From JASHUC01 sp963849095 (GTDB taxonomy: Bacteria; Pseudomonadota; Gammaproteobacteria; Steroidobacterales; Steroidobacteraceae): a DNA stretch of 64,000 bases. The position numbers and the translations under genes are program-made. Location: contig CAWKGA010000001.1 of the NCBI GenBank assembly GCA_963849095.1, positions 310,001 to 374,000 of the forward strand, in the 5' to 3' direction. The notes under the pieces are model-generated. The model did no database searches. It had not been told where the DNA came from and was given only the letters and a program-made list of their open reading frames with translations. Below are positions 35,625 to 43,753 of this stretch, one piece after another (the first letter of the stretch is position 1; each line of letters starts with the position of its first letter).

Positions 35625-35981
35625 GTGACGGAATCTCGCGATCCGACCCTGGATGTCCTTCTGGACCTCGACGGGCAGGTGCTCGTGGTCGATCCTGAAG
35701 GAGGCCACTGGGTCAAGTTCGTCGTGACGCAGGTACCGGTGTCGCCCGAGAAACCGCACGGCATCGACTACTCGCTCACGCTACACGGGCCGGACGGTGA
35801 ACGCCTCGTCGGCTTCGATAACGCCCATCCGGTGGAAGGACAGCAGCGAGGCGGCTCCCAGGATCATCGCCACAGACTGGGGACGGTCGCCCCGTATGAG
35901 TATTCCGACGCAGCGACACTGGTGGCCGACTTTTGGAATGCAGTCGACGCTGTGCTGCGCGAACGAGGAGTACTGCCATGA
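35625..35981 (+). CDS. TumE-like toxin (DUF6516 family)
   Basis: The 118-residue protein starts with GTG. Its central part, VKFVVTQVPVSPEKPHGIDY, then SLTLHGPDGERLVGFDNAHPV and later PYEYSDAATLVADFW, matches the DUF6516/TumE family by my recollection. This family forms two-gene toxin-antitoxin loci with a helix-turn-helix partner. The stop overlaps the partner start (ATGA). An inverted repeat operator lies immediately upstream. The activity is presumed to be a toxin, possibly an RNase. The sequence itself does not reveal it. Confidence 0.68.
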   Translation: MTESRDPTLDVLLDLDGQVLVVDPEGGHWVKFVVTQVPVSPEKPHGIDYSLTLHGPDGERLVGFDNAHPVEGQQRGGSQDHRHRLGTVAPYEYSDAATLVADFWNAVDAVLRERGVLP

Positions 35982-36355
35982 CAACCTTGAGAGTCGGCAT
36001 TGCCAGCTACGAAGAGATGAAGGCGCGGACGCTCGCGGTGGCTCGCGGCGAGCGGCGCCTCGAGCCCGGGGAGCCGAAGGTTTGGTTCACCTCGACGGAG
36101 TCATTCGCCAAGATCCTCTCGGCCCGTAATCGGGAGCTGCTGCGCGTGATTTCAGATCGAACCCCTCAGTCGCTCGAGGATCTCGCCCGGATCACGGGTC
36201 GGGCGAAGTCGAACTTGTCGCGCACGCTGCGGACGATGGAACACTACGGGCTCGTTCGTCTGGACCGAGACGAGCGAGGTCGCATCACGCCGAAGGTCAT
36301 TTACGATCGGGTGGAATTGGACGTTCCGCTGGTACTGCGGAGAAAGGCGGGCTGA
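35978..36355 (+). CDS. Winged helix-turn-helix antitoxin, TumA-like (HVO_A0114 type)
   Basis: Starting at ATG 35978, this 125-residue protein has a DNA-binding domain: RNRELLRVISDRTPQSLEDL, then ITGRAKSNLSRTLRTMEHYG and LVRLDRDERGRITPKVIY. This is a MarR/AsnC-like winged helix typical of antitoxin partners of TumE. It would bind the inverted repeat upstream of tumE. The frame is open upstream in tumE, but the ATGA overlap and the coupled pair support this start. Confidence 0.72.
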   Translation: MTTLRVGIASYEEMKARTLAVARGERRLEPGEPKVWFTSTESFAKILSARNRELLRVISDRTPQSLEDLARITGRAKSNLSRTLRTMEHYGLVRLDRDERGRITPKVIYDRVELDVPLVLRRKAG

Positions 36356-36370
36356 GTTTCGTTGGTGGTC

Positions 36371-36397
36371 GGAAATCGCGCCTTTGTCCGTGCTTGG
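36371..36397. repeat. 27-bp direct repeat, copy 2, right of tumE/tumA
   Basis: This copy matches 35497-35523 with 2 mismatches. It lies 15 bases after the antitoxin stop. See copy 1. Confidence 0.7.
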
Positions 36398-36510
36398 GCG
36401 CTCTTTGACAGCAGGGGGCCAACCACCGCGCGGTGGAAAGCGTTGCCGCAGAGAGGATTGCTCCATATCCGGTTTGCCAGCGGCGCGCGACCCAGAATCA
36501 AAGAGCTGGT

Positions 36511-36801
36511 ATGTCGAAGTACCCTCGAAACGTTCTTGCGGAACATACCCGCCCGCTGCCGGCTCTGCGCTTTGACATCAACGAGGTCGCCGGCATATTG
36601 CGCATGAGCCGGGCGCAGCTGTACAAGCGGATTGCCGAAGGCGGGATCAAGATCCAGAAGGACGGTGCCAGGACCTACGTGACCCTGAAAGAGATCGAGC
36701 GGTACGTGGAGGCCTGTGGGAAGGGCTCCACGCCGTCGACGTCGACACCCGCGGCCGTCAAAGACGCTGCCGATCTGCGCGGACGTACGTATTCACGATG
36801 A
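36511..36801 (+). CDS. Small helix-turn-helix protein (excisionase/AlpA-like)
   Basis: From the ATG at 36511 the 96-residue protein contains FDINEVAGILRMSRAQLYKR followed by IAEGGIKIQKDGARTYVTLK, a MerR-like HTH_17 domain, and then a Ser/Thr/Pro-rich tail. Proteins of this type in mobile elements act as excisionases or as regulators of the integrase. The role here is inferred. The stop overlaps a doubtful small ORF (ATGA). Confidence 0.7.
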   Translation: MSKYPRNVLAEHTRPLPALRFDINEVAGILRMSRAQLYKRIAEGGIKIQKDGARTYVTLKEIERYVEACGKGSTPSTSTPAAVKDAADLRGRTYSR

Positions 36802-37016
36802 CGGGCATCCAGATCGCGGATCTCTTCCAGGCGGCCAGCGCAGTTGATCCACTCAGCCTCCGTGGCGGCTCATTCAATGGGAAGATCAAGGAGCATTCGT
36901 GCTCAAGACAATCCTCGTTGACGGCGATAAAGGCGGGGTCGGTAGGAGTCTGGCCACCCGAGCGCTCGTTCAGTTCTACCTTGAGCAGCCCGTCGAGCGC
37001 CGGCCGCGTCTCATAG
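36798..37016 (+). CDS. Doubtful small ORF after the HTH gene
   Basis: A 72-codon ORF overlaps the previous stop (ATGA). Its first 30 residues (MTGIQIADLFQAASAVDPLS...) look protein-like and end near the ParA-like start. The rest is in a shadow frame of that gene. It may be the beginning of a shorter gene that lost its stop by mutation. I cannot assign a function. Confidence 0.25.
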   Translation: MTGIQIADLFQAASAVDPLSLRGGSFNGKIKEHSCSRQSSLTAIKAGSVGVWPPERSFSSTLSSPSSAGRVS

Positions 37017-37141
37017 TGTTCGACGCCGATCACTCCAATCTCGATGTTTCCAGCCGGGACGGACCGAAGCCAGTGATGGCTTCTTGGGCACGAGCCTCAT
37101 CGGTCTGCGGTCAGTGCTCGCCGATGAATTGCCGAGACTGA
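36899..37141 (+). pseudogene. Truncated ParA-like ATPase
   Basis: After an AAGGAG site and a GTG start the protein reads MLKTILVDGDKGGVGRSLAT, a deviant Walker A motif of ParA/MinD ATPases, and then RPRLIVFDADHSNLD with the switch I Asp. It stops after 80 residues, while relatives have above 200. After about residue 50 the sequence loses similarity. Such ParA-like genes near relaxase loci help mobilisation or partition. The gene is broken, probably by a deletion joining it to the oppositely directed next gene. Confidence 0.65.
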
Positions 37142-37653
37142 TCGGGTGGTCCTTCGAGCGCCTTGCGCAGCCGGTAGTCCTCATCGGATTCGTCCGCTCG
37201 CCGATCCGGGGCGGACGGTGTCGAAGCGGTTGGCCCGGACGGGGCCTGATCGGAGGCTCCAGGCGGCTGTGCCGCTGCGGGGCGCGCCGGGGCAGTCGCC
37301 GGACTCGCGCCGATCTGTTTACGCTGCCTGTCTCGCAGTTGCGCGATGGCGTGGCGAAACTCGGCTGTCGGGATAGAAGATAAGGCCGGCGCCAGGTCGG
37401 TCAGGATTTCCTCCGTTCCCACCCACGCATTGAGTAATCCGAGGATCAGAGCCTCCTGCTGCCGCACGTAGCGCTGCGCATACGCACGCGGCGTCTGGGC
37501 GGCGTGCGTCCCGTCCAGGGCTTTGAGTCGCGCCAACAGCCGGTCCGTCGCTGCGCGACGCTGCGCCTGCATCCTCGACTGATCGAGGGACGGGGAGAGT
37601 GCGCCATCCGAATCGGCGGCGGCCTGCTCACCACGATCATGCTCTTCACCCAC
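37111..37653 (-). CDS. Hypothetical protein with a helical N-terminal domain and Ala/Pro linker
   Basis: A GTG start at 37653 has a strong GGAGGAG ribosome binding site 6 bases upstream. The protein is 180 residues. Residues 30-120 look helical (RRAATDRLLARLKALDGTHA, later QQEALILGLLNAWVGTEEIL), then comes an Ala/Pro/Ser linker and a short acidic C terminus (DESDEDYRLRKALEGP). I do not recognise the family. It lies beside the mobilisation genes in the opposite direction, so it may be an accessory transfer protein. Confidence 0.6.
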   Translation of the reverse strand: MGEEHDRGEQAAADSDGALSPSLDQSRMQAQRRAATDRLLARLKALDGTHAAQTPRAYAQRYVRQQEALILGLLNAWVGTEEILTDLAPALSSIPTAEFRHAIAQLRDRQRKQIGASPATAPARPAAAQPPGASDQAPSGPTASTPSAPDRRADESDEDYRLRKALEGPPDQSRQFIGEH

Positions 37654-37778
37654 GAGGTCTCCTCCGTGTCATCCAATCCTCGGGAAGGCAACGTGTGACA
37701 AGCCGCAGGCGCGGAGCACGGCTCGGAAGCGCGGTGCGAGCACGCGCGGGGGTGTCGGGGCGCAGCCCTGACCGAGGG

Positions 37779-37821
37779 GTTTGTGACGATTCCGGCCGCG
37801 GTCCGGAATCGTTACACAAAC
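37779..37821. promoter_or_regulatory. Long imperfect inverted repeat, oriT candidate
   Basis: The arms GTTTGTGACGATTCCGG (37779-37795) and CCGGAATCGTTACACAAAC (37803-37821) pair with a 2-base bulge around CCGCGGT. No T run follows, so it is not a terminator. It lies 83 bases before the MobC-like gene, the usual place for an origin of transfer. A nic site cannot be assigned by eye. Confidence 0.5.
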
Positions 37822-37904
37822 GCCCACCTCGCACCCGTTGTGCCGCGGGGTGCGTCTCGGACGGCCTTCTGACGTGCCGCTGTTGCCCACCGGGGATTGA
37901 GGAC

Positions 37905-38214
37905 ATGACCCGGAACGAATCAGGCAAGACCGAATTCATCGCCGCGCGGATGTCGCGCATCGATGCCGAGGCGCTTCGGCTTCAGGCCAATCAATGCTGG
38001 ACTCACCGTGTCGGCACTGATCCGCCGCCGCGTGACAGGCCAGGATGTCACGAGCTGCACCGACGCCGAGACCGCCAAGAGTATCGATCGGCTGGGGCGA
38101 ATGCTCAAGCACCTCTACCCCAAGGATAAAGACTGGGCCAGTCCCGAGGATCGCAAGCGCTGGTGGGTGCTCGTGACGGAGCTGGAGAGCACTGCGAAGT
38201 CGCTGCGTCGATAA
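37905..38214 (+). pseudogene. MobC-like relaxosome protein, frameshifted
   Basis: From ATG 37905 (with GAGG upstream) the frame reads TRNESGKTEFIAARMSRIDA, then EALRLQANQ. Similarity then moves to another frame, AGLTVSALIRRRVTGQDV and on to WWVLVTELESTAKSLRR, ending at 38214. The joined sequence has the layout of MobC: a ribbon-helix-helix-like part and a helical tail. The shift is near 37990. MobC helps the relaxase open oriT. Confidence 0.65.
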
Positions 38215-38228
38215 GCATAACCATCGAA

Positions 38229-40130
38229 ATGCTCGCCAAGGTCATCACGCTGAGTCACAGCACCCGCAGCAAAGGATTTGGTCCGGTGCTGCGCTACATT
38301 CTGCGCACCGATCGCGCGATCGTCCTGCCGCCCGGTCAGACGCCCGAGTCCGGCAGTATCAATCTGGAAGAGACGCTGTGGTCTTATGCGAGAAGATCCG
38401 GTGGGCTACGTCGAGGATGTCGCCGCGATCTTCGATGCCAGCGTACGTCGCTGCCAGCGTCGCGGTCGATTCCACGGCAATCCCGTCTATCACGTGGCAC
38501 TGAACTGGCAGCAAGGGGAGCATCCCACGTGCGGCTCAGGCGGATCGCAGCTGTCGGCACGTGATGAAAGCGCTCGGCTTCCAGGACTGCCCGGCGGTCT
38601 GGTCCGATGCATCGCGATACGGAGCATGACCACGTCCATCTCGTCATCAACCGAGTGCATCCGACCAAGTTCACCGCGCTGAGCGTCCCGTGGCGCGATT
38701 TCCTCATCCTGGATCGTGCCATGCGGGAACTGGAGCTCGAATTGGGCTTTGGCCGCGCCCAGGGTCCCTATGTCACCGTGGACACCCCGGATGGACCGAA
38801 GGTTGTCCGCATGAGCCGAAAAGAGCGACAGGAGCGCGGCCTCTTGAACGAGCCAGACGCCCCGCGGATCAGCGTGCGCGCCCAGCGCGCCGAACGGAAC
38901 CTCAACGGCGCCTCCTTTCAGAGATGGATCGCGGGAGCGCCGGCCTCCGCGCTCCACGCGGTCATGCAGGCGCCGGATGCGAGCTGGCAAGGCGTTCATG
39001 ACGCGCTGGCCCGATTCGGCTGCACGATGCAGCCCAAGGGTAGCGGTTTGGTCGTGACCACGACCTTGTCCAGTGGCCGAGTGCTCGCCGCGAAAGCCTC
39101 TTTGATGGGACGCTGGGCGGGCAAGGCGTCGCTCGAGCGCACGCTCGGTCCCTACGAGGCGCCTACTGAGCGCCGGGATGAGCGCATCACTCCCCAGAGC
39201 AAGACGTACGAGCAATTCATGATGCGCGAGCGCCTGGCGGACGCCGGACCGCACCTGGGCGATGAGGATCCAAAACGGCTGGCACGGCGGGCGGCCAGAG
39301 CCGATGCGCGCCGAAAACTGGCAGAGCGCTTCGCGCTGGAGCAGGCGCAGGCCCGAGCGGAACGGACACGACAGCGGCAGGCGCTGCGCGAGCGACACGA
39401 GCGGGAGCGGCGCGCGCTCTTCGAGGCGCACAGCGAGCAACGAGGCAGGGTACGCGCCGCAGCCAGGGCGAAGCGGGCTGACGGACGGATCGCGTTGTCA
39501 CTGTGGGCGTTCAAGGCGGCAGCGCAACGCGAGGCGATGCAGCGCCGCCATCGCGATGAGCGTCGAGCCCTCACGCAGCAGCTGCCGCGCAGTGAAGTCT
39601 GGCGCCGCTGGCTCGAGCGACAGGCGCTCGGAGTGGATGAGGCCGCCAAGGCCGCTTTGCGCGGCATTCGTTATCGCGCGCAACGCAATCGGCAGCGCGA
39701 GGACGCCATTGAAGGCGAGGAAGTGAGCGAGCAGCTGCTCTTCACCGTGGCATCCCTGCGGGCCGAAGTCGATGCCGCGCGGTTGGTGGTCATTTACCGC
39801 CGAGCCGATGGAGTGGAGGCATTTCGCGATACAGGACCGCGGATTGTCATGCGGGACAGGAGCGATGCCAGCCTCGAGGCGGCCCTGCGCGTCGCGGCGC
39901 AGAAATACGCCGGTCGCATCGAAATCACCGGCAGCGATCCGTTTCGAGAGCGCGCCGCCCGGATGGCGACCCGCCTGGGCGTCGCCGTGCACAACCCCGA
40001 GCTGCATGCCACCGCCGCGGACGAGCGGCGCCGCTTGAGCGAGCGCTGGGCCGAACCGCGGACACGGACGCCGCCACAGACGAGGGAGCATGGATTTGCC
40101 GCCGCTCGGTCTCGACAGCTGGAGCGCTGA
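38229..40130 (+). pseudogene. MobP-type relaxase with LPD7 domain, three frameshifts
   Basis: The reading starts at ATG 38229 (MLAKVITLSHSTRSKGFG), shifts near 38390 (to EDPVGYVEDVAAIFDASV and GNPVYHVALNWQQGEHPT), again near 38530 (to CRHVMKALGFQDCPAVW), and again near 38600 (to HRDTEHDHVHLVINRVHP). The last part, the histidine triad motif of MobP relaxases, then stays open for over 500 codons. It has a long Arg/Glu coiled coil and a C-terminal LPD7-like domain (ALRVAAQKYAGRIEITGSDP, RLGVAVHNPEL). A working relaxase would need all three shifts repaired, so it is inactive unless the assembly is wrong. Confidence 0.8.
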
Positions 40131-40572
40131 GCGTAGGATCGAACCCGCCCGGGAATGATGAGGGCGCCGTTGGGCACGTGATGCAATTGCCATCGCGGGG
40201 GATTGGCCGGCAGTGAGCATGGCCGTATCCGAGAGCACCGAGGGGTCAGGAGCGCAGATCCTCCCGGCCGCAGCGCTGGCCCGCGAGCGACAGGCCAAAA
40301 GTCGCATCCATTCCGGGAGCGCTGTTACGACACCCACTTCGATCTCAACGTGGACGATGCGGCCGCCAGCGCGTTGCAAGGCAAATAGGGGCCTCCCTGC
40401 AGTGGGCGGCGCACATCGACGCGCTGAAATCCGCGGCCGCGACGGCCACCCGCGCCGTGTGAAGGGCTCAGCCTCCTCAGCCCGTGAGCCTTATCACGGA
40501 AGTTTTCTGACGTCTATAGAAAACTTGGGTAGGTGATCGGCGGTATCAACCAAACTGCAAATTGAGGCTGTC
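40131..40572 (+). other. Gene-poor stretch with possible degenerate gene remnant
   Basis: The 442 bases after the relaxase have no convincing ORF. Pieces in different frames look protein-like: ESTEGSGAQILPAAALARER (from about 40223), then YDTHFDLNVDDAAASALQG, then SLQWAAHIDALKSAAATATR up to about 40460. This suggests one small transfer-region gene broken by frameshifts. I could not identify it. An inverted repeat lies at the end of the stretch. Confidence 0.35.
40500..40526. promoter_or_regulatory. Perfect inverted repeat upstream of the small lipoprotein gene
   Basis: The arms AAGTTTTCT (40500-40508) and AGAAAACTT (40518-40526) are a perfect 9-base inverted repeat around a 9-base spacer. 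The repeat ends 46 bases before the lipoprotein start. It may be an operator. It lacks a T run on the plus strand, so it is not a clear terminator. Confidence 0.45.
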
Positions 40573-40989
40573 ATGCGACGAGGCATATTGATTGCTTGCG
40601 CCACTCTCGTAGGCGTCGCCGGATGCGCCACCACCTCGCCCGTCGTGCCGATCGGAAACGGAAACTACGAGATTGCCGGCAGCTCAGCTACCGCCCTCTC
40701 AAGCGGCGCCGCCCAGAAGGTACGGCTGTTGCAGGTCGCCAATCAGTACTGCAACGCGACCGGCAAGCAGATGGTCCTAATGGACGCCAACGATATCAAC
40801 GGCCACGTTGGAAGCGGCGCCTTTGCCAACGGGAGCGCACGAGCCGCCGAGGCTGGTGCTTCGTACCACGAGGGTCTATTCGGGCAAGGCGGGAGCACCT
40901 ATGCGGGCGCCTCATCCGCCTCGTACAACTCCGGGTTCATCCATCCAGGACAGAAGGCGAGCGCGGACGTAGTCTTTCGCTGCCAATAG
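40573..40989 (+). CDS. Small predicted lipoprotein
   Basis: The 138-residue protein has a signal peptide with lipobox LVGVAGC (cleavage before C18) and a GAGG ribosome binding site. The mature part begins ATTSPVVPIGNGNYEIAGSS and contains AQKVRLLQVANQYCNATGKQ. This layout recurs in short outer-membrane lipoproteins of unknown function that handle conserved Cys residues. A Gly/Ala/Ser-rich stretch precedes the last motif ADVVFRCQ. It converges on the nuclease-like gene 70 bases away. I do not know its role. Confidence 0.7.
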   Translation: MRRGILIACATLVGVAGCATTSPVVPIGNGNYEIAGSSATALSSGAAQKVRLLQVANQYCNATGKQMVLMDANDINGHVGSGAFANGSARAAEAGASYHEGLFGQGGSTYAGASSASYNSGFIHPGQKASADVVFRCQ

Positions 40990-41059
40990 CCCTGCGGTCC
41001 ACGAGGAAAGCCTCAAGCTGAAAACAGGCGTGATCAAGGGAATCTGCAGTGACCTGGAG

Positions 41060-42010
41060 TCATCGAGCTGACCGCTGGCGCCCTGCGCGCCTCCCCCGCA
41101 CCCTCCGTCGAGCTCTGCGACCCCTATTTCGCAACTTCACCAGTCGCACCCGCCTCTTGAACCAGCGGACGAACGCTGGAAAGGTCTTCGGGTTGACGAC
41201 ACTGTCAACGTCGATCGTCACCAGCTCCCCATGCCTCGCAAAATAGATGCCCAATCGATTGATCTTCCGAGGCCGCCCGCCGTCTCTGAACCCGCCGATC
41301 GCGTGCAGCGTGTAATAGCCCATGAGCTGATTGAACACCTCACGGCTGCATTTCCCCTCCTTGACGGTCTTGATGTCTATCAGAAAATCGTCAATGACCA
41401 GATCAGCATCCGCCCCGAAACCGCCGAACCTGGATTCAACCGCAAAGGTCGGATTCAGTAAGCAGCGGTAGCTCGAACGAAAGGCGTCCCAGGGGACTAG
41501 TGATAGTAGGTTGCGCAGGTCGCGCAAGTCTTCGGCCGCTGCCACCCCGAGGTTTTCGTCTTCGTACACGAAGCCGCTGCGGTAGGCGGCATCCAACTGT
41601 GCCAGGTGAATGACCCCCTTCAGCAAAGCGGGGCCGACGGTCCCGTACTTCAAGAACCGGGCATGGGCTTTCCGGGCATCGGCTAATACCTTCTGGCCCA
41701 GTTCCCTTGTCCCGTCATCATTCGGGAAGGTAAGTACACCAGAATCAATGTCGTAAACGCTCGTAGATACGGCCGACATCGCGATGTGGTCCACGCTGGC
41801 TTCTGCCACCCACCGCCGAGCCTTGGCGTGCGGGGTCGCCCGCACGAGGTGAAACCGCATCAAGTAGTCGAAGGCTGTTCCGACCAGGGAGTATCGCTTG
41901 GACCTGGGAGGGGCCAAGATTGAGCGGTCGATAATAATCCGCGGCTTCGGGAATTCCGCTGTAAATCGTTCCCGGATGTCCGGGATCCGCAGAACCGTCG
42001 AGAGGTTCAA
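41060..42010 (-). CDS. PD-(D/E)XK nuclease-like protein coupled to a lipoprotein
   Basis: Translation from a TTG at 42010, which overlaps the stop of the upstream gene (TTGA), gives 316 residues. The core has E192, then D203 in ADADLVIDDFLIDIKTVK with D212-I-K214, the D...D-x-K pattern of PD-(D/E)XK nucleases. A conserved-looking FNQLMGYYTLHAIGG helix follows. The C-terminal 30 residues are strongly basic and may bind nucleic acid. The frame is open further upstream, but that part shadows the lipoprotein gene. I do not recognise a named family. A role in defence or conjugation control is possible but unproven. Confidence 0.6.
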   Translation of the reverse strand: MNLSTVLRIPDIRERFTAEFPKPRIIIDRSILAPPRSKRYSLVGTAFDYLMRFHLVRATPHAKARRWVAEASVDHIAMSAVSTSVYDIDSGVLTFPNDDGTRELGQKVLADARKAHARFLKYGTVGPALLKGVIHLAQLDAAYRSGFVYEDENLGVAAAEDLRDLRNLLSLVPWDAFRSSYRCLLNPTFAVESRFGGFGADADLVIDDFLIDIKTVKEGKCSREVFNQLMGYYTLHAIGGFRDGGRPRKINRLGIYFARHGELVTIDVDSVVNPKTFPAFVRWFKRRVRLVKLRNRGRRARRRVRGRRAGRQRSAR

Positions 42011-43053
42011 GACCCGCGAGCCCTGTACAAATGGTCTGCTTCCGCTGCCAAGGAGGCCAACACCGCGTGCCCCTGAGTTGCCGCATTGACGTTGTTGGAC
42101 ACGGCCGCTGATACCTGAGGCATGATGGCCTGAAACGCCGCTACCTTTGCCGGGTCCACCAGCTTCGGCTCGTCTGTGCTCCACGTCTGCAACAACGCCG
42201 GGCACCGAGGCTGAGCGGCCGCGCCCTCGCATACCCCTTTCAGCCGAGCGCCGGCGACGCTGTTCCTTTGCTGAGCCGTCGAAATCATCTGTTCCAAGCG
42301 ACTCACTCCATCGGCGTTTGTCTTGCTGAGCGCGAGGGTGTCCGTCAGGCTCTGATCGCGGTAATACGAGTCCGTGTCGATGGCCAACACGCATTGCTGC
42401 CATCGCCAGCTTGGCACGCCTCTCTGCGCCAATGGTTTGATGCGGTCCACGCAGCGGGAATAGCCGCGGATTCTCGCAGCCCACCAGGCCTTCGTTTGTG
42501 CCCGGCGGCTGATACGTTGCTCGCCCCAGGCGTGATAATGGTCGAGAGCCGCGTCTACCGTTTGCGAATACGCCACGGCGGACTTCAGCTCATGGACCGC
42601 GTCATTGAATTGATCGAGGGCCGCTTGTTCCTGATTCAAGCTCCTGACGTCCGCCAGATACGCCGCCTGCGAGGTGTTCCACAGTGTCAACGTGTCCGCC
42701 GCATGGCTCAGCGTGAGCCGGCCGTCTTCGAGTTTCCCAACCAGAACAGGGGCGCCACCAAACCATCCCGCGATCGTCGCGAGGGCGCCCGTGATCCTAA
42801 GGCTGACATTGCCCTTCGTGATACTGCCCTCTATGTTGTAGTCCCTGATGTTCGCTTTAGAGCCATTCTGATTGAGGCTGGTCGCCTCGAGCGTCCCACT
42901 CAGCACACCCGGGGGCGACTCGACCAGGTGAGCCATGATGAGCGTGTGCGGCAGTCCCCGGGACACAAAATACCCATTCACGGGGCCACCATAGCAACCC
43001 CAGAGAGCCAACGTCGTCACCGCAAGGATGGTGCACAAGACGCGTGTGCGCAT
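42007..43053 (-). CDS. Predicted lipoprotein, first gene of the nuclease operon
   Basis: I start at ATG 43053 because it gives an ideal signal peptide with lipobox LALWGC (Cys at residue 20). A GTG at 43080 is also in frame. The mature part of about 330 residues starts with a beta-rich region (LSGTLEATSLNQNGSKANIR and NVSLRITGALATIAGWFGG) and continues as a helical region with many Gln and Ala and several Cys. No family is recognised. The last bases overlap the nuclease-like gene, so a surface or periplasmic lipoprotein and a cytoplasmic nuclease-like protein would be made together, which is unusual. Confidence 0.68.
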   Translation of the reverse strand: MRTRVLCTILAVTTLALWGCYGGPVNGYFVSRGLPHTLIMAHLVESPPGVLSGTLEATSLNQNGSKANIRDYNIEGSITKGNVSLRITGALATIAGWFGGAPVLVGKLEDGRLTLSHAADTLTLWNTSQAAYLADVRSLNQEQAALDQFNDAVHELKSAVAYSQTVDAALDHYHAWGEQRISRRAQTKAWWAARIRGYSRCVDRIKPLAQRGVPSWRWQQCVLAIDTDSYYRDQSLTDTLALSKTNADGVSRLEQMISTAQQRNSVAGARLKGVCEGAAAQPRCPALLQTWSTDEPKLVDPAKVAAFQAIMPQVSAAVSNNVNAATQGHAVLASLAAEADHLYRARGS

Positions 43054-43479
43054 TGCCGCACTATGCCGCTTATAGCTCACAGTAGGCGGTGCTGTCGGTC
43101 ACAGGAGAACTGCCGCCTCAAGGCACAAAATGTGACAAACACCTCAGTGCCCGGGCCTCGTCTGCGTCACGGGCGGCGGCAATGTCTTGAGCTCCGAGCT
43201 TGGTGAGAGAGCGCGCCGGCCAGCGATCGGGAGGGCAAGCCCGAGTCGGCATAGGTTGTGCCTCCGGATTTCGCCGGGTGCCTTTCAGCCGGCCGCCGAG
43301 CAAGGACGACCGCAGGGAAGTACGAGGCAATCGGATCTCGTTGATGCGAGTAAAACTCGTCGCTGCGATGGCCGCCAACCAAGGCGTGTGAGAGCGACCA
43401 CGGTATTTGATAGACGTTTTTTCACGATCGGTGATGGACAGGCGACGTGAGTGATCGTGACGGCGGCGCCGGGATCGTC
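43054..43479. other. Gene-free stretch left of the transposon
   Basis: I see no supported gene in these 426 bases. Short ORFs exist on both strands without protein-like composition. The promoter for the lipoprotein/nuclease pair should lie near 43080-43150. The left end of the transposon, marked by a 17-bp repeat, begins at about 43422. Confidence 0.5.
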
Positions 43480-43749
43480 TCAGAACGGATCGTCGTCGAA
43501 GGGAAGCGGCTGCTGGGCTTCGAGGTGAAGACGTTGCCGGTAGAGCTGGTCGCGCTCGGATTCGCGCGCGCGATGAGCGCGGCGGATCTGCGCTGAGTAG
43601 TGGTCCTCGAAGCGCTCGGCGAAGGCATAGAGGAACTCGCCGAGCTGAAGGGCGGCCTCGTCGCTGAGGACGGGCAGGTCCAGGATCAGGCAGGGCCGCT
43701 CGGTGGCATCGAAGGTCGGTTCGGCATCCTCGGGCATGGGATGGATCAT
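43480..43749 (-). CDS. Small transposon-encoded protein
   Basis: An 89-residue acidic and helical protein (PVLSDEAALQLGEFLYAFAE, RFEDHYSAQIRRAHRARE) begins 4 bases after the ATPase stop. It is the last gene of the four-gene transposon operon. The family is not known to me. Its place suggests an accessory role in transposition or regulation. Confidence 0.65.
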   Translation of the reverse strand: MIHPMPEDAEPTFDATERPCLILDLPVLSDEAALQLGEFLYAFAERFEDHYSAQIRRAHRARESERDQLYRQRLHLEAQQPLPFDDDPF

Positions 43750-43753
43750 CGTG

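Noticed and set aside
43187..43450. Short ORFs left of the transposon
   Set aside because: They lack start signals and protein-like composition on either strand.
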